8,503 nt of DNA, from assembly GCA_024278725.1 (NCBI GenBank), contig JAJRSQ010000066.1:1-8503 (forward strand). Reading direction: 5' to 3'. Both the position numbers and the translations under genes were made by a program. Shown here piece after piece: positions 6,941-8,503 of this stretch. Origin of the DNA: Chloroflexota bacterium. GTDB lineage: Bacteria; Chloroflexota; Anaerolineae; 4572-78. The first letter of the stretch is position 1. Each line of letters begins with the position of its first letter. The notes under the pieces are model-generated. The model saw only the letters and a list, made by a program, of their open reading frames with translations. It was not told where the DNA came from and made no database searches.

Positions 6941-8503
6941 CTACTTCACAATCAACGGCAAATAAACCCGACTGATACTCCCCACGGCGACTGTCGCCGC
7001 GCTCGACCCCGACCCCGCATCGGTGGAGACGAAACGGGCGGTATTGGTGATGGCGCTATCCGCAAATTGTGTCCCGTCGGTGATGGTGGCGGTGAAGGCA
7101 ACCGTGACGGCGGTGAAGGAAATAATATCGCCCGCCCCCCACGAAACCGTATCGCCGGCGACCGATGCCGCCCCCTGCTGCACCCACCCGCCGAAACGCA
7201 CGCCCGACGGCAGGGTATCGCTCATCGCCACCCCGTGCGCCGTCAACGCGCCGCTGTTGCTCAAAACGATGGTGTAGGTCAGTGTGCCACCCGCCACCGG
7301 GCTGACCGCTCCCGTTACGGCGGTGTCGATATTCAAAATGGGCGAAAGCCCCATCAGCGCAAACTCGGTCAGATGGGAGAGCGTGACCGTCACCCGGCGG
7401 TTGACCGTATCGCGCGAAACAATAGCGATACCGTCCGTGCGCCACGCCGAGCCATCCCAATAGCGCACCTCCAGCGAATTTTCATCCGCGAATTGCACCC
7501 CGGCGGCGGTATAATCCAGCGTCAGGGTGATGGGCGTGCTGAAGATAAAATTCGATTGTAAAACTTGATTTTGATACGCGCTGAGGGTGAAAAATCGCCC
7601 GGCAAACGTGAAACCGGGGGAGGCAGGATGCGTCGAGGCGGCAATTTCATCGAAAACCAGTGTGGTGGGCGCACCGACCGCGCCGCCGGGAGCGGTCACG
7701 GTGGCGGTCACAGTGCCGTCGCCGTACACCAGCGAGCCGCCCGTCGCCGGGTCAATCGCGCCGGAAACATCGCCCGGCACAATGGTGATGGTGAACGTCT
7801 GCGGGGCGGACGTATCCGCGCCGCCATTCGCCGTGCCGCCGTCGTCGCTCAGGGTGACGGTGACCGTTGCCGTGCCGCTCATGGTGGCAACGGGAGTGAA
7901 GGTCAAATCGCCGCTCGCGGCATCAATGGCGGGGGGTGCGGCAAACAATTCGGGGTGGTCGGTGCTGATGTTGAACGTCGCCGCCTGCCCCGCTTCGTCC
8001 GCCGGTCCCACCGACATACCCGTTGCCCAACCGGCAAAAGTCTGCGCCCCGGCGGTTTGCAGCAACCATTGGTCGCCCCCTTTGGTGAAGGATGGGGCAT
8101 CGTTCACCGGCGTCACCGTCACCGTCACCGTGGCGGTATCGCTCAAACTGCCGTCCCAAACGGTATAGCTGAACACTTCCGTGCCGTTGAAATTCGCAAC
8201 GGGAGTATACTCAATCGCCCACTCGCTTCCCATCACCGAGCCGCCGTTATCGGGCGTGCCCACCGCCGATATAGTCAGTGCATCCCCATTCAAATCAAAA
8301 TCATTGTCCCGCACGGTGAAGACTGTCGGCGTATCTTCCAATATCACCGGCATATCATCCAGCGCTACCGGCGCGACATTGTTCACCGTCAGCACGGTTG
8401 AGGCAACGACGGGCGCGACCACTTCGGTGGTGGTCACGGATGTCGTATTTTCGATGGTTGTGCCGCCTGCCAGCCCGGTGCTCACCGTGACGGGGAATTT
8501 GAA
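6941..8503 (-). CDS. Modular surface/adhesin-like protein with cadherin-like and DUF11 domains (N-terminus beyond the window)
   Basis: The frame is open to the right edge, so only the C-terminal 520 residues are visible; the TAG stop is at 6943-6941. The GTG at 8485 is not a convincing start, because FKFPV just before it fits the preceding domain. Domains by visible residue: 1-45 tail of a DUF11-type repeat; about 46-135 a cadherin-like domain (APVALDD to TPVNDAP); about 137-240 a second cadherin-like domain with the DDGGTANGGADTS motif; about 245-385 a beta domain starting SGAIDPATGG and ending HLTEFALMG; about 388-505 a complete DUF11 domain (LTYTIVLSNSG, SDTLPSGV, ITNTARF); 513-520 the tail VYLPLIVK. 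The composition is rich in Thr, Val, Ala and Gly, with no cysteine. These families are extracellular building blocks, so a surface or adhesion role is inferred. No catalytic motif is seen. Ligand and full length are unknown. Confidence 0.9.
   Translation of the reverse strand, partial: FKFPVTVSTGLAGGTTIENTTSVTTTEVVAPVVASTVLTVNNVAPVALDDMPVILEDTPTVFTVRDNDFDLNGDALTISAVGTPDNGGSVMGSEWAIEYTPVANFNGTEVFSYTVWDGSLSDTATVTVTVTPVNDAPSFTKGGDQWLLQTAGAQTFAGWATGMSVGPADEAGQAATFNISTDHPELFAAPPAIDAASGDLTFTPVATMSGTATVTVTLSDDGGTANGGADTSAPQTFTITIVPGDVSGAIDPATGGSLVYGDGTVTATVTAPGGAVGAPTTLVFDEIAASTHPASPGFTFAGRFFTLSAYQNQVLQSNFIFSTPITLTLDYTAAGVQFADENSLEVRYWDGSAWRTDGIAIVSRDTVNRRVTVTLSHLTEFALMGLSPILNIDTAVTGAVSPVAGGTLTYTIVLSNSGALTAHGVAMSDTLPSGVRFGGWVQQGAASVAGDTVSWGAGDIISFTAVTVAFTATITDGTQFADSAITNTARFVSTDAGSGSSAATVAVGSISRVYLPLIVK

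Noticed and set aside
6842..6943. The two genes lie in the same reading frame, so they might be one gene broken by a stop or by the repeat
   Set aside because: Besides the TAG at 6943, the spacer has in-frame stops at 6901-6899, 6880-6878 and 6850-6848. The upstream protein has a complete C-terminal tail, and the giant gene has its own ribosome site and start.
7923..8159. Short minus-strand frames inside the upstream gene (also 7903-8100 and 7056-7460)
   Set aside because: They overlap the well-supported cadherin/DUF11 frame in other phases and show no domain or ribosome site.

Overview
The window carries two genes, both on the minus strand and both encoding large, modular, exported proteins. 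Both are cut by the window edges. No RNA gene, transposase, CRISPR array or housekeeping gene was found. The sequence is mostly GC-rich. The first gene ends in the hydrophobic tail VYLPLIVK after a DUF11-type domain. From memory, this ending is common on secreted proteins of Chloroflexota (Anaerolineae, Chloroflexus and relatives), so a Chloroflexota bacterium is the best guess. No marker gene confirms it.

Layout in transcription order (right to left). 8503-6941: the 3' part of a surface or adhesin-like protein (520 visible residues). It has a DUF11 tail, two cadherin-like beta domains, a beta domain ending in HLTEFALMG, a complete DUF11 domain and the VYLPLIVK tail. 6940-6842: a 99-base spacer filled by a 7-base-period inverted repeat that folds into a long hairpin, followed by a Shine-Dalgarno site. 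6841-1: one uninterrupted reading frame of 2,280 codons that runs off the left edge. I checked every triplet in this frame by eye and found no stop. It is easy to miss because its stop lies outside the window.

The giant protein reads in order as follows: N-terminal membrane helix, LolA/LppX-like domain, a sorting-tail-like segment (LPDMSG, hydrophobic stretch, QRRK), a second complete signal-peptide-like segment ending VQA, a cluster of TSP3-type calcium loops, about 530 residues of unrecognised sequence, a Lys/Ala-rich amphipathic stretch leading into three hydrophobic helices, a beta-rich part, a second TSP3 cluster, Ig-like domains, and FG-GAP beta-propeller repeats that continue past the left edge. 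Its eight cysteines form four close pairs, which fits an exported, oxidised protein.

The two genes may be co-transcribed: same strand, 97 bases between stop and next start codon, no promoter visible between them. Calcium loops, Ig/cadherin/DUF11 domains and FG-GAP repeats together suggest cell-surface adhesion or matrix-type structures. The most unusual points are the internal signal peptide at the fusion-like junction, the hydrophobic core set in an AT-richer part of the gene, and the heptamer hairpin.
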